Assembly (NCBI GenBank): GCA_945872795.1
Contig: CAMCAZ010000005.1
Location: forward strand, 1 to 64,000
Direction: 5' to 3'
Origin: Chryseobacterium gleum
Lineage (GTDB): Bacteria > Bacteroidota > Bacteroidia > Flavobacteriales_F > PHOS-HE28
DNA length: 64,000 bases
Shown: one piece after another, positions 9,003 through 15,488 of the stretch
How the letters are laid out: the number at the start of each line of letters is the position of its first letter
How positions within the stretch are numbered: position 1 is the first letter of the stretch
Translations under genes and position numbers: made by a program
Notes under the pieces: generated by a model
Told to the model about the DNA's origin: nothing
Seen by the model: the letters and a program-made list of their open reading frames with translations, nothing else
Database searches by the model: none

Positions 9003-9479
9003 TCAAACGGTTCCGATCCGGTCGCGGAAATAGCTCTCCAACGTGGTGGACCGGAAATCGAATATGTCCTTCAATTTTTGCCTGACAAAGATACCGTGGG
9101 CGAGAACACCCAAAGGACCCAAGGGCAGTTCGTATTCCACCCGGTCACGCATCATTACCCCACCCTCCACGGCCTCGAAGGTGTGCAGGTGCCACCATCG
9201 TTTGTACGGCCCCGTGATCTGGGTGTCCACGAAGCGATGTGGCGTATCCACCTGCTCGATGAGCGTCACCCAGGTCAAGGGGATGCCCAGCATCGGTTTC
9301 ACCGTGTACGTGATCCGTTGACCGGTGTAAGTCGGTTTGTCGTCGAAGGGTTCGCGGATGATGAAACCCATCTCAGGAGGGGTGATCACCGCCAGGTTCC
9401 GTGGACTGCTGAAGAAATTCCATGCTTCCTCCAAGGAAATGGGGAGGAACTGAGACCGCTCAAGGATATACTGCCCCAT
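9003..9479 (-). CDS. SRPBCC-family ligand-binding protein
   Basis: A 158-residue soluble protein with the START/SRPBCC helix-grip pattern: an N-terminal strand (YILERSQFLPISLEEAWNFFSSPRNL), the central W.T.IEQVD..HRFVDTQ, and a C-terminal helix ending in the ESYFRDR region. It resembles the COG4276-type SRPBCC proteins that are often neighbours of photolyase and carotenoid genes; their ligand is unknown. The ATG at 9479 (MGQYIL) is chosen because the frame above it overlaps the preceding small gene. It starts 5 bp after that gene's stop. Confidence 0.82.
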   Translation of the reverse strand: MGQYILERSQFLPISLEEAWNFFSSPRNLAVITPPEMGFIIREPFDDKPTYTGQRITYTVKPMLGIPLTWVTLIEQVDTPHRFVDTQITGPYKRWWHLHTFEAVEGGVMMRDRVEYELPLGPLGVLAHGIFVRQKLKDIFDFRSTTLESYFRDRIGTV

Positions 9480-9484
9480 ACGTT

Positions 9485-9646
9485 CTATCCGATGATCACC
9501 AATGTCGGGTAACGGAGCTTCCATGCATCCAAGGCCTTGGTGATCGCTATCGTGATCGCCGTTCGGTCATCCAAGCGCAAATTGATCTCCTTCACATCCG
9601 GCTTGGTCGGGCGTTCCAAGATGGTCGTTGGTCTCTTGCGTGGCAT
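9485..9646 (-). CDS. Small conserved-looking protein, tandem copy 2 (53 aa), unknown function
   Basis: Encodes a 53-residue protein starting MPRKRPTTIL and ending RYPTLVIIG. It aligns without gaps with the 53-residue product just upstream: both share a basic start (MPRK), a strand-like segment with RLD.RT.IT, a helix-like segment with KAL..W..RYP, and an end in V/I-I-G. It has no Cys, signal or membrane segment. It lies 17 bp after copy 1 and 5 bp before the SRPBCC gene, within the photolyase/carotenoid operon. I recognise no family. Fold and function are unknown. Confidence 0.8.
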   Translation of the reverse strand: MPRKRPTTILERPTKPDVKEINLRLDDRTAITIAITKALDAWKLRYPTLVIIG

Positions 9647-9663
9647 TTGGCTGCTTCGCAGGA

Positions 9664-9825
9664 TCAACCGATGACCTCCAACTTCGGGTAACGCTGGCGC
9701 CAGAACTCGAGGGCCTTTTGGCTGGCGAGGGTGATGACCGTGCGTGCATCCAGGCGCACCTTGATGGCTTTCAGTCCTTCCTTGACGGGTTGGGAGAGGA
9801 TGAGGGTCTTCTTCTTGCGTGGCAT
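9664..9825 (-). CDS. Small conserved-looking protein, tandem copy 1 (53 aa), unknown function
   Basis: Encodes a 53-residue protein starting MPRKKKTLIL and ending RYPKLEVIG. The ATG at 9825 lies 2 bp after the photolyase stop, implying coupled translation. It is a paralogue of the next gene, with identical length and the shared core RLD.RT.IT followed by KAL..W..RYP. Pattern suggests beta-alpha-beta in a very small basic protein. The divergence between copies, with frame, length and core kept, argues that both are real genes. No known family is recognised. Confidence 0.8.
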   Translation of the reverse strand: MPRKKKTLILSQPVKEGLKAIKVRLDARTVITLASQKALEFWRQRYPKLEVIG

Positions 9826-9827
9826 GG

Positions 9828-11174
9828 CTATGTAAAGAGATTGGTTTGTCGTTGCTCCATCGCCCGTGCACCTTCGAGACCCAGTTTATAGGTCTCCAGC
9901 GCTCGCTTGCGGGCTACTTCGTGAACGACCATGGGCTGCACATAGTTTGCCGAACCGTACTCAGGAACCCACAACTTGACATATTTTAACGATGGGTCGA
10001 ACTTTTCCAGCTGTAACCGTGGGTTGAACACCCTGAAATAGGGGGCTGCATCGCATCCCGACCCCGATGCCCACTGCCATCCGCCATTGTTGCTGCTCAG
10101 TTCGAAGTCCAGCAATTTGGCAGCGAACCAGGCCTCGCCCCAACGCCAGTCGACCAGCAGGTGTTTGGTTAGAAAGCTCGCCACCACCATGCGCACCCGA
10201 TTGTGCATCAGGCCCGTGACGTTCAGCTCCCGCATCCCGGCATCCACCAAGGGATAGCCTGTGCGCCCTTCACACCAGGTCTGGAACCCCCGCTCATCGT
10301 GCCGCCAGGCAATGTTGTCATAGGCGGGCTTGAAGGCTTTTTCGTGATGGGGGAAGTGCCACAGGATCTGCATGTAGAACTCCCGCCAGATGAGCTCGTT
10401 CAGGTACTTGTCGCTGTGCTTGAGCGCTTCGCGTACCAGGTAACGCACGCTCACCGTTCCGAAGCGCAGGTGCGTGCTCATCCGACTGGTCCCGGGTATG
10501 GACGGCGTGTCCCGTGTTCCGTGGTAGTGCTGCAGAAGCGATGCGCTCACCACCATGGGCAGTTCGCCTAGATCGGTGGGCAGGAACCCTAATTCATGCA
10601 ACGTGGGCAAGGGGAAGGACGATGTTCGCCACAAGCCATCCAAATGATCCTCGCTGGGAAAGCACTTCGCGCGTTCAGGGGTGAACTGGGCCTTCCATTT
10701 GCGCATGTAGGGCGTGTACACCGTGTAGGGCCCGCCGGCGTCCTTCAGCACTTCATCCCGCTCAAAGATGCTGATGTCCTTGTACGTGCGGAAGGGGATG
10801 CCATGGGCGGACAACAGCTCACTGACGGCCTTGTCCCGGGCCATGGCGTAGGGTTCGTGATCGTGGTTGGTGGTAACGGCCGTGATCTCGAAGCGCTCCA
10901 GAAGACGCTTCCATACCTCCAGTGGCCGCCCGCGTTCCACCAGGAGAGAGGATCCCCGTTCCACGAACTTCTCCTGCAGCCCGGTGAGCGCCTTATGAAT
11001 GAATTCGACCCGGCGATCCGCCTTGTCCGGAAGCTTGTCCAGGATATCCGTGTCGAAGATGAACACGGGCAGGACGTTCCCGTGATCCGTCAATGCCCGG
11101 AACAATCCATGATTATCCTCGGATCGCAGGTCGCGACGGAACCAGTGGATGGCGATGCGTGGCTTGATGCTCAC
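9828..11174 (-). CDS. phrB: Deoxyribodipyrimidine photolyase / cryptochrome family protein
   Basis: A 448-residue flavoprotein that likely repairs cyclobutane pyrimidine dimers using blue light. The N-terminal Rossmann domain begins IAIHWFRRDLR; such domains bind an antenna pigment. The C-terminal FAD domain contains LRFGTVSVR, LIWREFYMQIL, TGYPLVDAGMREL, MHNRVRM and SSNNGGWQWASGSGCDA, as in class I photolyases. The GTG start at 11174 overlaps the folE stop by 4 bp (GTGA). FolE upstream supplies the pterin route that leads to the folate antenna MTHF, a plausible reason for the pairing. A cryptochrome-like signalling role cannot be excluded. Confidence 0.92.
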   Translation of the reverse strand: MSIKPRIAIHWFRRDLRSEDNHGLFRALTDHGNVLPVFIFDTDILDKLPDKADRRVEFIHKALTGLQEKFVERGSSLLVERGRPLEVWKRLLERFEITAVTTNHDHEPYAMARDKAVSELLSAHGIPFRTYKDISIFERDEVLKDAGGPYTVYTPYMRKWKAQFTPERAKCFPSEDHLDGLWRTSSFPLPTLHELGFLPTDLGELPMVVSASLLQHYHGTRDTPSIPGTSRMSTHLRFGTVSVRYLVREALKHSDKYLNELIWREFYMQILWHFPHHEKAFKPAYDNIAWRHDERGFQTWCEGRTGYPLVDAGMRELNVTGLMHNRVRMVVASFLTKHLLVDWRWGEAWFAAKLLDFELSSNNGGWQWASGSGCDAAPYFRVFNPRLQLEKFDPSLKYVKLWVPEYGSANYVQPMVVHEVARKRALETYKLGLEGARAMEQRQTNLFT

Positions 11175-11857
11175 TTGCGGTGCAGGTAGGCCAGGAATTC
11201 CTGGCGGACACCGTCCTCTTCAAATCGCCCGCTGAAGTGGCTGGTGACCGTGCTCGAGCACTCGTCCTTTACGCCACGCAGTTTCACGCACATGTGCTCG
11301 GCATCGATGAGCACCGCCACGTCCTCCGTGTGCAGCACGAGTTTCAGTTCCGCGGCGATCTGTTCCGTGAGCCTTTCCTGCACCTGGGGGCGTGAGGCAT
11401 AGTATTTCACGATCCGGTCCAGTTTGCTGAGCCCGATGACCTGGCCGCTGCTGTAGTAGGCCACGGTGGCCCTGCCGATGATGGGTACGAAGTGGTGTTC
11501 GCAGAAGCTGTGCACCGTGATGTCGCGCTCCACCAGCATGCCCTTGTAGCCGAACTTGTTGGCGAAGAGCGTTGGTTCTGGCTTGTTCAAGGGGTCGAGT
11601 CCGTGGAAGACCTCGTTCACGAACATCCTGGCCACGCGCTTGGGGGTGCCTTGAAGGCTGTCGTCCGCCAGGTCAAGACCAAGCGTTTCCATGATGGCCT
11701 TGAAGTGCTGTGCGATACGCTCCACCTTTTGGTCCGGGCTCAGCTCGAAGGCATCCGGACGCAACGGAGTGTCCACGGCCTGCAAATGGGTCAGCTGGTC
11801 AAGGGTGTCGGTGTGTCCGTTGAGCGCGATCACCGCGCCGTTCTTTTTCATCAACAT
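11171..11857 (-). CDS. folE: GTP cyclohydrolase I
   Basis: A 228-residue enzyme converting GTP to 7,8-dihydroneopterin triphosphate, the first step to folate and pterins. The family core is clear: DSLQGTPKRVARMF, the zinc and catalytic region HSFCEHHFVPIIG, SKLDRIVKYYASRPQVQERLT, and HMCVKLRGVKDECSSTVTS. It has an about 45-residue N-terminal extension. It follows idi by 12 bp and overlaps the photolyase start. Its placement in a carotenoid/photolyase operon suggests a pterin need tied to photorepair (inference). Confidence 0.95.
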   Translation of the reverse strand: MLMKKNGAVIALNGHTDTLDQLTHLQAVDTPLRPDAFELSPDQKVERIAQHFKAIMETLGLDLADDSLQGTPKRVARMFVNEVFHGLDPLNKPEPTLFANKFGYKGMLVERDITVHSFCEHHFVPIIGRATVAYYSSGQVIGLSKLDRIVKYYASRPQVQERLTEQIAAELKLVLHTEDVAVLIDAEHMCVKLRGVKDECSSTVTSHFSGRFEEDGVRQEFLAYLHRK

Positions 11858-11869
11858 GGCTCTAGGGTG

Positions 11870-12421
11870 TCAGGCAGGACTGATCGGCTTTGGCCGCAAC
11901 TGCTCACGCACCTTGTCCCAACACGTGCGAAGCCAAACCGTGTAGTGGTCGGGGTGAAGCTGCATATCCGCTTCGATCTCCGCCACGCTCATGTATTTCC
12001 AATCCTCCGCTTCATCGGGATCGGGCCGTGCATCACCGTTCCAGATGCCGAAGAACACGTGGTCCAGTTCGTGCTCATGCAGGCCATTATCGAAGCTGGC
12101 CCGGTACAGGAAGCTGAAGCGATGGTCCACGGAGGTGTCGATGCCCATTTCCTCGCGCAACCTGCGTTGGGCGGCGTCCGTCAGCGTCTCCTCCGGTCGC
12201 GGATGGCTGCAACAGGTGTTCGTCCAGAGGCCACCGCTGTGGTACTTCCCCTGTGCGCGTTTCTGCACGAGCAGGCGTCCTTGGTCGTCGAAGAGGAACA
12301 CGGAGAAGGCGCGATGCAATGCACCCACCTGATGAGCCTCCAGTTTGCCCATGGAGCCCACCATTTCATCCCGCTCATTGACGAGGATCACCAGGTCTTC
12401 CGTGGAGGCCGCGTGTGCCAT
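11870..12421 (-). CDS. idi: Isopentenyl-diphosphate delta-isomerase, type 1
   Basis: A 183-residue Nudix-fold isomerase interconverting IPP and DMAPP, feeding carotenoid synthesis. It shows the catalytic Cys in TNTCCSHP, the degenerate Nudix box from EETLTDAAQRRLREE, and the metal/catalytic Glu in HEHELDHVFFG. The ATG at 12421 is 2 bp after the crtB stop. A TTG two codons upstream is less likely. Together with ispF at 34717 it supports the MEP pathway as the IPP source in this organism. Confidence 0.94.
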   Translation of the reverse strand: MAHAASTEDLVILVNERDEMVGSMGKLEAHQVGALHRAFSVFLFDDQGRLLVQKRAQGKYHSGGLWTNTCCSHPRPEETLTDAAQRRLREEMGIDTSVDHRFSFLYRASFDNGLHEHELDHVFFGIWNGDARPDPDEAEDWKYMSVAEIEADMQLHPDHYTVWLRTCWDKVREQLRPKPISPA

Positions 12422-12423
12422 GG

Positions 12424-13266
12424 TCAAAGCATGCCGAAACTGTGGCGCAGGTAGCTGGTGGTAAGCAGCGCGATCTTTCGCCGGTTGCGCACCCGCACCC
12501 GCTCCTTCATGATCCGGTCAAAGGGCAACGCCTTGATCTTGCGGAAGAGGTTCAGGTAGTAAACGTAGGCGATGTACACCCCGAAACGCGCGCCTTTCGG
12601 GAGTTGACGGATGCCTATCAGGGCCTCGTCGAAATCGTGCTGGATATCCTGCTCGATCTGGGCCTTGGTCTCGGCATCCATGCGGCTCACGTCGATGCCG
12701 GGGAAGTACGTCCGGCCCAGGTTCTGGTGGTCGTCCTTCAGGTCACGCAGGAAATTGACCTTCTGGAACGCGGCTCCCAGCTTCATGGCGGAAGGCTTCA
12801 GACGCTGGTAAAGCGCCTCATCGCCCTCGCAGAACACGCGCAGGCACATCAGGCCCACGACCTCGGCACTGCCCAGGATGTAGGTCTCATAGCTGCTCTG
12901 GTCATGCGCCGTGTCCGTGAGGTCCATGGCCATGCTGTCCAGGAAGGTATCGTACAGCTCGCGGTCTATGCGATAGGTGTTCACTACACGCTGGAAGCTG
13001 TGCAGGATGGGATTCAGGCTGATACCCTCCGAAATGGCCCTGTAGGTGTCCTCCCTGAAACGCTTCAGCAGGTCATTCTTGTCGAAGCCGTGGAAGGTGT
13101 CCACGATCTCGTCCGCGAAACGCACAAAGCCATAGATGGCATGGATCGGGCTGTGGAACCGTTTATCCAACGAACGGATACCCAGAGAGAACGAGGTGCT
13201 GTAGCTGTAGGTGGTGTGTCTGCTGGCCTTCAGGCACACCTTGTCGTAAAGGTCGACGGTGTTCAT
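12424..13266 (-). CDS. crtB: Phytoene synthase
   Basis: A 280-residue head-to-head prenyl transferase condensing two GGPP to phytoene. Both aspartate-rich substrate-binding motifs are present: FADEIVDTFHG (about residues 50-60) and FLRDLKDDHQNLGRTYFP (about 172-190). The start overlaps the crtI stop by 4 bp (ATGA), the standard crtI-crtB arrangement. Length is normal. Confidence 0.95.
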   Translation of the reverse strand: MNTVDLYDKVCLKASRHTTYSYSTSFSLGIRSLDKRFHSPIHAIYGFVRFADEIVDTFHGFDKNDLLKRFREDTYRAISEGISLNPILHSFQRVVNTYRIDRELYDTFLDSMAMDLTDTAHDQSSYETYILGSAEVVGLMCLRVFCEGDEALYQRLKPSAMKLGAAFQKVNFLRDLKDDHQNLGRTYFPGIDVSRMDAETKAQIEQDIQHDFDEALIGIRQLPKGARFGVYIAYVYYLNLFRKIKALPFDRIMKERVRVRNRRKIALLTTSYLRHSFGML

Positions 13267-14750
13267 GCCTTGATGGGTTTACGAACGTGTTCCTTTTCGA
13301 TGAGGTCGGCGACCACCTGGCCGCTGATGATGGCGGGGGGCACACCGGGACCGGGCACGGTGAGCTGGCCGGTATAATAGAGGTTGGCGATCTTGCGGCT
13401 CTTCATGCTGGGGCGCAGGGGACCGGTCTGCATGATGGTGTTCGCCATGCCGTAAGCATTGCCCCGGAAGGCGTTGTAGTCAGACTGAAGGTCGTTGATG
13501 CTGTAGCTCCGCTTGAGCACCACATGTGGGCGTGGGTCGAATCCCAGGTGTTTCTCCAGACGGTCCATCACCCTGCTATAATAGTGTTCACGGGTCTCAT
13601 CGCGATCGTCCAGGCCCGGGGCGATGGGGATGAGGATGACCATGTTCTCCATACCTGCCGGAGCCACGGTGGGGTCGGTCTTGCTGGCGCAACTGGTGTA
13701 GAACAGTGGCTTGCTCGGCCACTGCGGTTCATCGTAGATCTCGGTGGAGTGCCGGTCCAGTGATTCGTCGAAGAACAGGGTATGGTGCTCCAGGTCCGGC
13801 AGCACACGGTCGAAGCCGAGGTAGAACAGCAGTCCCGACGGGGCCATGGTCCGACCCTTCCAGTAGTCCGCACTGTAACCCTTCATGGCCTCGGGAAGCA
13901 GTTCCTGGTCAACGTGGTGATAATCGGCTCCGGCCACCACCACATCGGCACGGAGAATTCCTTTGTCCGTCTCCACACCAACTGCCTTGCCACCTTCCAC
14001 GATGATGCGCTTCACCGGTTCGTTCAACCGAAGGGTGGCACCCTGCTTTTCGGCCACACGAACAAAGGCATCCACCACCTTGCCCATGCCTCCCATGGGA
14101 TACCAGGTGCCGAGCTCCATGTCCGCGTAATTCATCAGGCTGTAAAGCGCGGGTGTGTTCTGCGGTGCCGCTCCCAGGAACAGCACAGGGAACTCCATCA
14201 GCAGGCGAAGCCGATCATCCGTGAAGTGCGCCTGGACATGTTTCCGCAGGGAGCGGAACACCTTGGTCTTCAAAAGGCCGGCGATCAATCCAGGATGCAT
14301 GTATTCCGACCAGGACAGGGAGGGACGATAGACGAGTTCGCCCATGCCCAGGTCATACTTCAGTTTGGCCTCTGCCAGGAAGCGGTCCAGCTGTGCCCCG
14401 GCACCTTTTTCCTTGCTCTCGAAGAAGGCGCGCAATGCAATGGGGTCTGCGGGCAGCATCCACTTTTCCTGGGGGCCGAACACCACACTGTAGGAGGGGT
14501 CGAGGCGCGCCAACTGGTAGTGATCGCTGACCCGTTCTCCGAAGTCCGCGAAGAAGCGTTCGAACACTTCGGGCATCCAGTAGAAACTGGGACCCATGTC
14601 GAACGTGAAGCCCTTGTCACGCCATACCCGGGCGCGGCCGCCAGGTTCGGCGTTCTTCTCCACGACCGTCACCTCGAAGCCTTTGCGGGCCAGCGAAGCT
14701 GCTGCGGCCAGGCCGGCGAAACCGGTACCAATGACAAGGGCGTGGGGCAT
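13263..14750 (-). CDS. crtI: Phytoene desaturase
   Basis: A 495-residue FAD-dependent desaturase converting phytoene toward lycopene. The N-terminal dinucleotide fold reads VIGTGFAGLAAAASLARKG with GGRARVW downstream. The family C-terminal signature is TGQLTVPGPGVPPAIISGQ. Its ATG shares one base with the sigma factor stop (TGATG). Within the CrtI superfamily the final number of desaturations cannot be told from sequence reading alone. Confidence 0.94.
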   Translation of the reverse strand: MPHALVIGTGFAGLAAAASLARKGFEVTVVEKNAEPGGRARVWRDKGFTFDMGPSFYWMPEVFERFFADFGERVSDHYQLARLDPSYSVVFGPQEKWMLPADPIALRAFFESKEKGAGAQLDRFLAEAKLKYDLGMGELVYRPSLSWSEYMHPGLIAGLLKTKVFRSLRKHVQAHFTDDRLRLLMEFPVLFLGAAPQNTPALYSLMNYADMELGTWYPMGGMGKVVDAFVRVAEKQGATLRLNEPVKRIIVEGGKAVGVETDKGILRADVVVAGADYHHVDQELLPEAMKGYSADYWKGRTMAPSGLLFYLGFDRVLPDLEHHTLFFDESLDRHSTEIYDEPQWPSKPLFYTSCASKTDPTVAPAGMENMVILIPIAPGLDDRDETREHYYSRVMDRLEKHLGFDPRPHVVLKRSYSINDLQSDYNAFRGNAYGMANTIMQTGPLRPSMKSRKIANLYYTGQLTVPGPGVPPAIISGQVVADLIEKEHVRKPIKA

Positions 14751-15259
14751 CAGGCGGTCACATTCTTATCGGTGAGCATTTCCATCAGGCGCTGGCGGGC
14801 TTGGAAGATGCGGCTTTTTACCGTGCCGATGGGTATGCCCAGGTGCTCGGCGATCTCGTGGTACTTGTAACCCTCGTGGTGCATGGAGAACGGAGTCCTG
14901 AAGGCAGGGTCCAATTGCTCCAAGCTACGCTGGATCTCCGACATCTTCATGGTCGCCTCCGTACTTGCCGGCGTTTGAACCCTGCGGACCTGGTCGCGCT
15001 CGCGGTCCACGTTGTCCATCAGGGCCTTCGTCCGCTTGTTCCGGCGATGGTCGTTGATGAAGGTGTTCTTCATGATGGTATACAACCATGCTTTGAAGTT
15101 GGTGTTGTCGCGGAACTTGTCCCGGTATGTGAGGGCCCTCATCATGCTTTCCTGAAGCAGGTCCGAGGCATTGTCACGGTCCTTGGTCAGGCTCAGCGCA
15201 AAGTAGTAGAGTTGCTGTCTCAGGCCGACCAGTTGTTGTTGGAACTCGAGGGTGGACAT
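14750..15259 (-). CDS. ECF-type RNA polymerase sigma factor heading the carotenoid/photolyase operon
   Basis: A 169-residue sigma-70 family protein with only regions 2 and 4. Region 2 spans DLLQESMMRALTYRDKF to NTFINDHRR; region 4 has the helix-turn-helix YHEIAEHLGIPIGTVKSRIFQARQR. It is the first gene of the operon and shares one base with crtI, so it is made together with the pathway it probably controls. No anti-sigma gene is adjacent, so the signal input is unknown. Carotenoid control by an ECF factor is known from Myxococcus CarQ, but relationship to CarQ is not claimed. Confidence 0.92.
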   Translation of the reverse strand: MSTLEFQQQLVGLRQQLYYFALSLTKDRDNASDLLQESMMRALTYRDKFRDNTNFKAWLYTIMKNTFINDHRRNKRTKALMDNVDRERDQVRRVQTPASTEATMKMSEIQRSLEQLDPAFRTPFSMHHEGYKYHEIAEHLGIPIGTVKSRIFQARQRLMEMLTDKNVTA

Positions 15260-15295
15260 CTTGGTTGTGTTTAAGGTTATCGTCTAAACGGTGAA

Positions 15296-15328
15296 CAAAG
15301 ATTGCAACTCTTGTTTCACGATTCCAAA
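15296..15328 (-). promoter_or_regulatory. Candidate promoter of the sigma/crt/photolyase operon
   Basis: On the minus strand a TTTG (15325-15328) lies 21 bp from AATCTTTG (15296-15303), close to the Bacteroidota vegetative pattern TTTG-N19 to 21-TAnnTTTG with one mismatch in the -7 element. The -7 element is 36 bp upstream of the sigma factor ATG. Confidence 0.4.
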
Positions 15329-15335
15329 AAAAAGC

Positions 15336-15350
15336 TGAACAAAATGTTCA
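15336..15350. promoter_or_regulatory. Perfect inverted repeat, candidate operator
   Basis: TGAACA-AAA-TGTTCA is a perfect 6-bp inverted repeat with a 3-bp spacer, placed just upstream of the candidate -33 element of the crt operon. A second, imperfect inverted repeat built on the same half-site (GTGAACAAAG ... CTTGTTTCAC, 15291-15319) spans the promoter itself. The binding protein is unknown. Confidence 0.45.
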
Positions 15351-15442
15351 AGGGGTGGCTTACACATGCTTCGGTCGGCGAACCTGCATGGGTGTATGTT
15401 ATTGATAGAAAGGATGTTATGTCGATCGGCGCTAAGGCATGA

Positions 15443-15450
15443 AACTTTTG
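15443..15450 (+). promoter_or_regulatory. Candidate -7 element of the TonB-dependent receptor gene
   Basis: AACTTTTG matches TAnnTTTG at seven of eight positions and lies 38 bp upstream of the ATG at 15489. Weak on its own. Confidence 0.3.
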
Positions 15451-15488
15451 CAGCTCAAGCTTGTTTCCTTGCGCCTTCACCCGGAACC

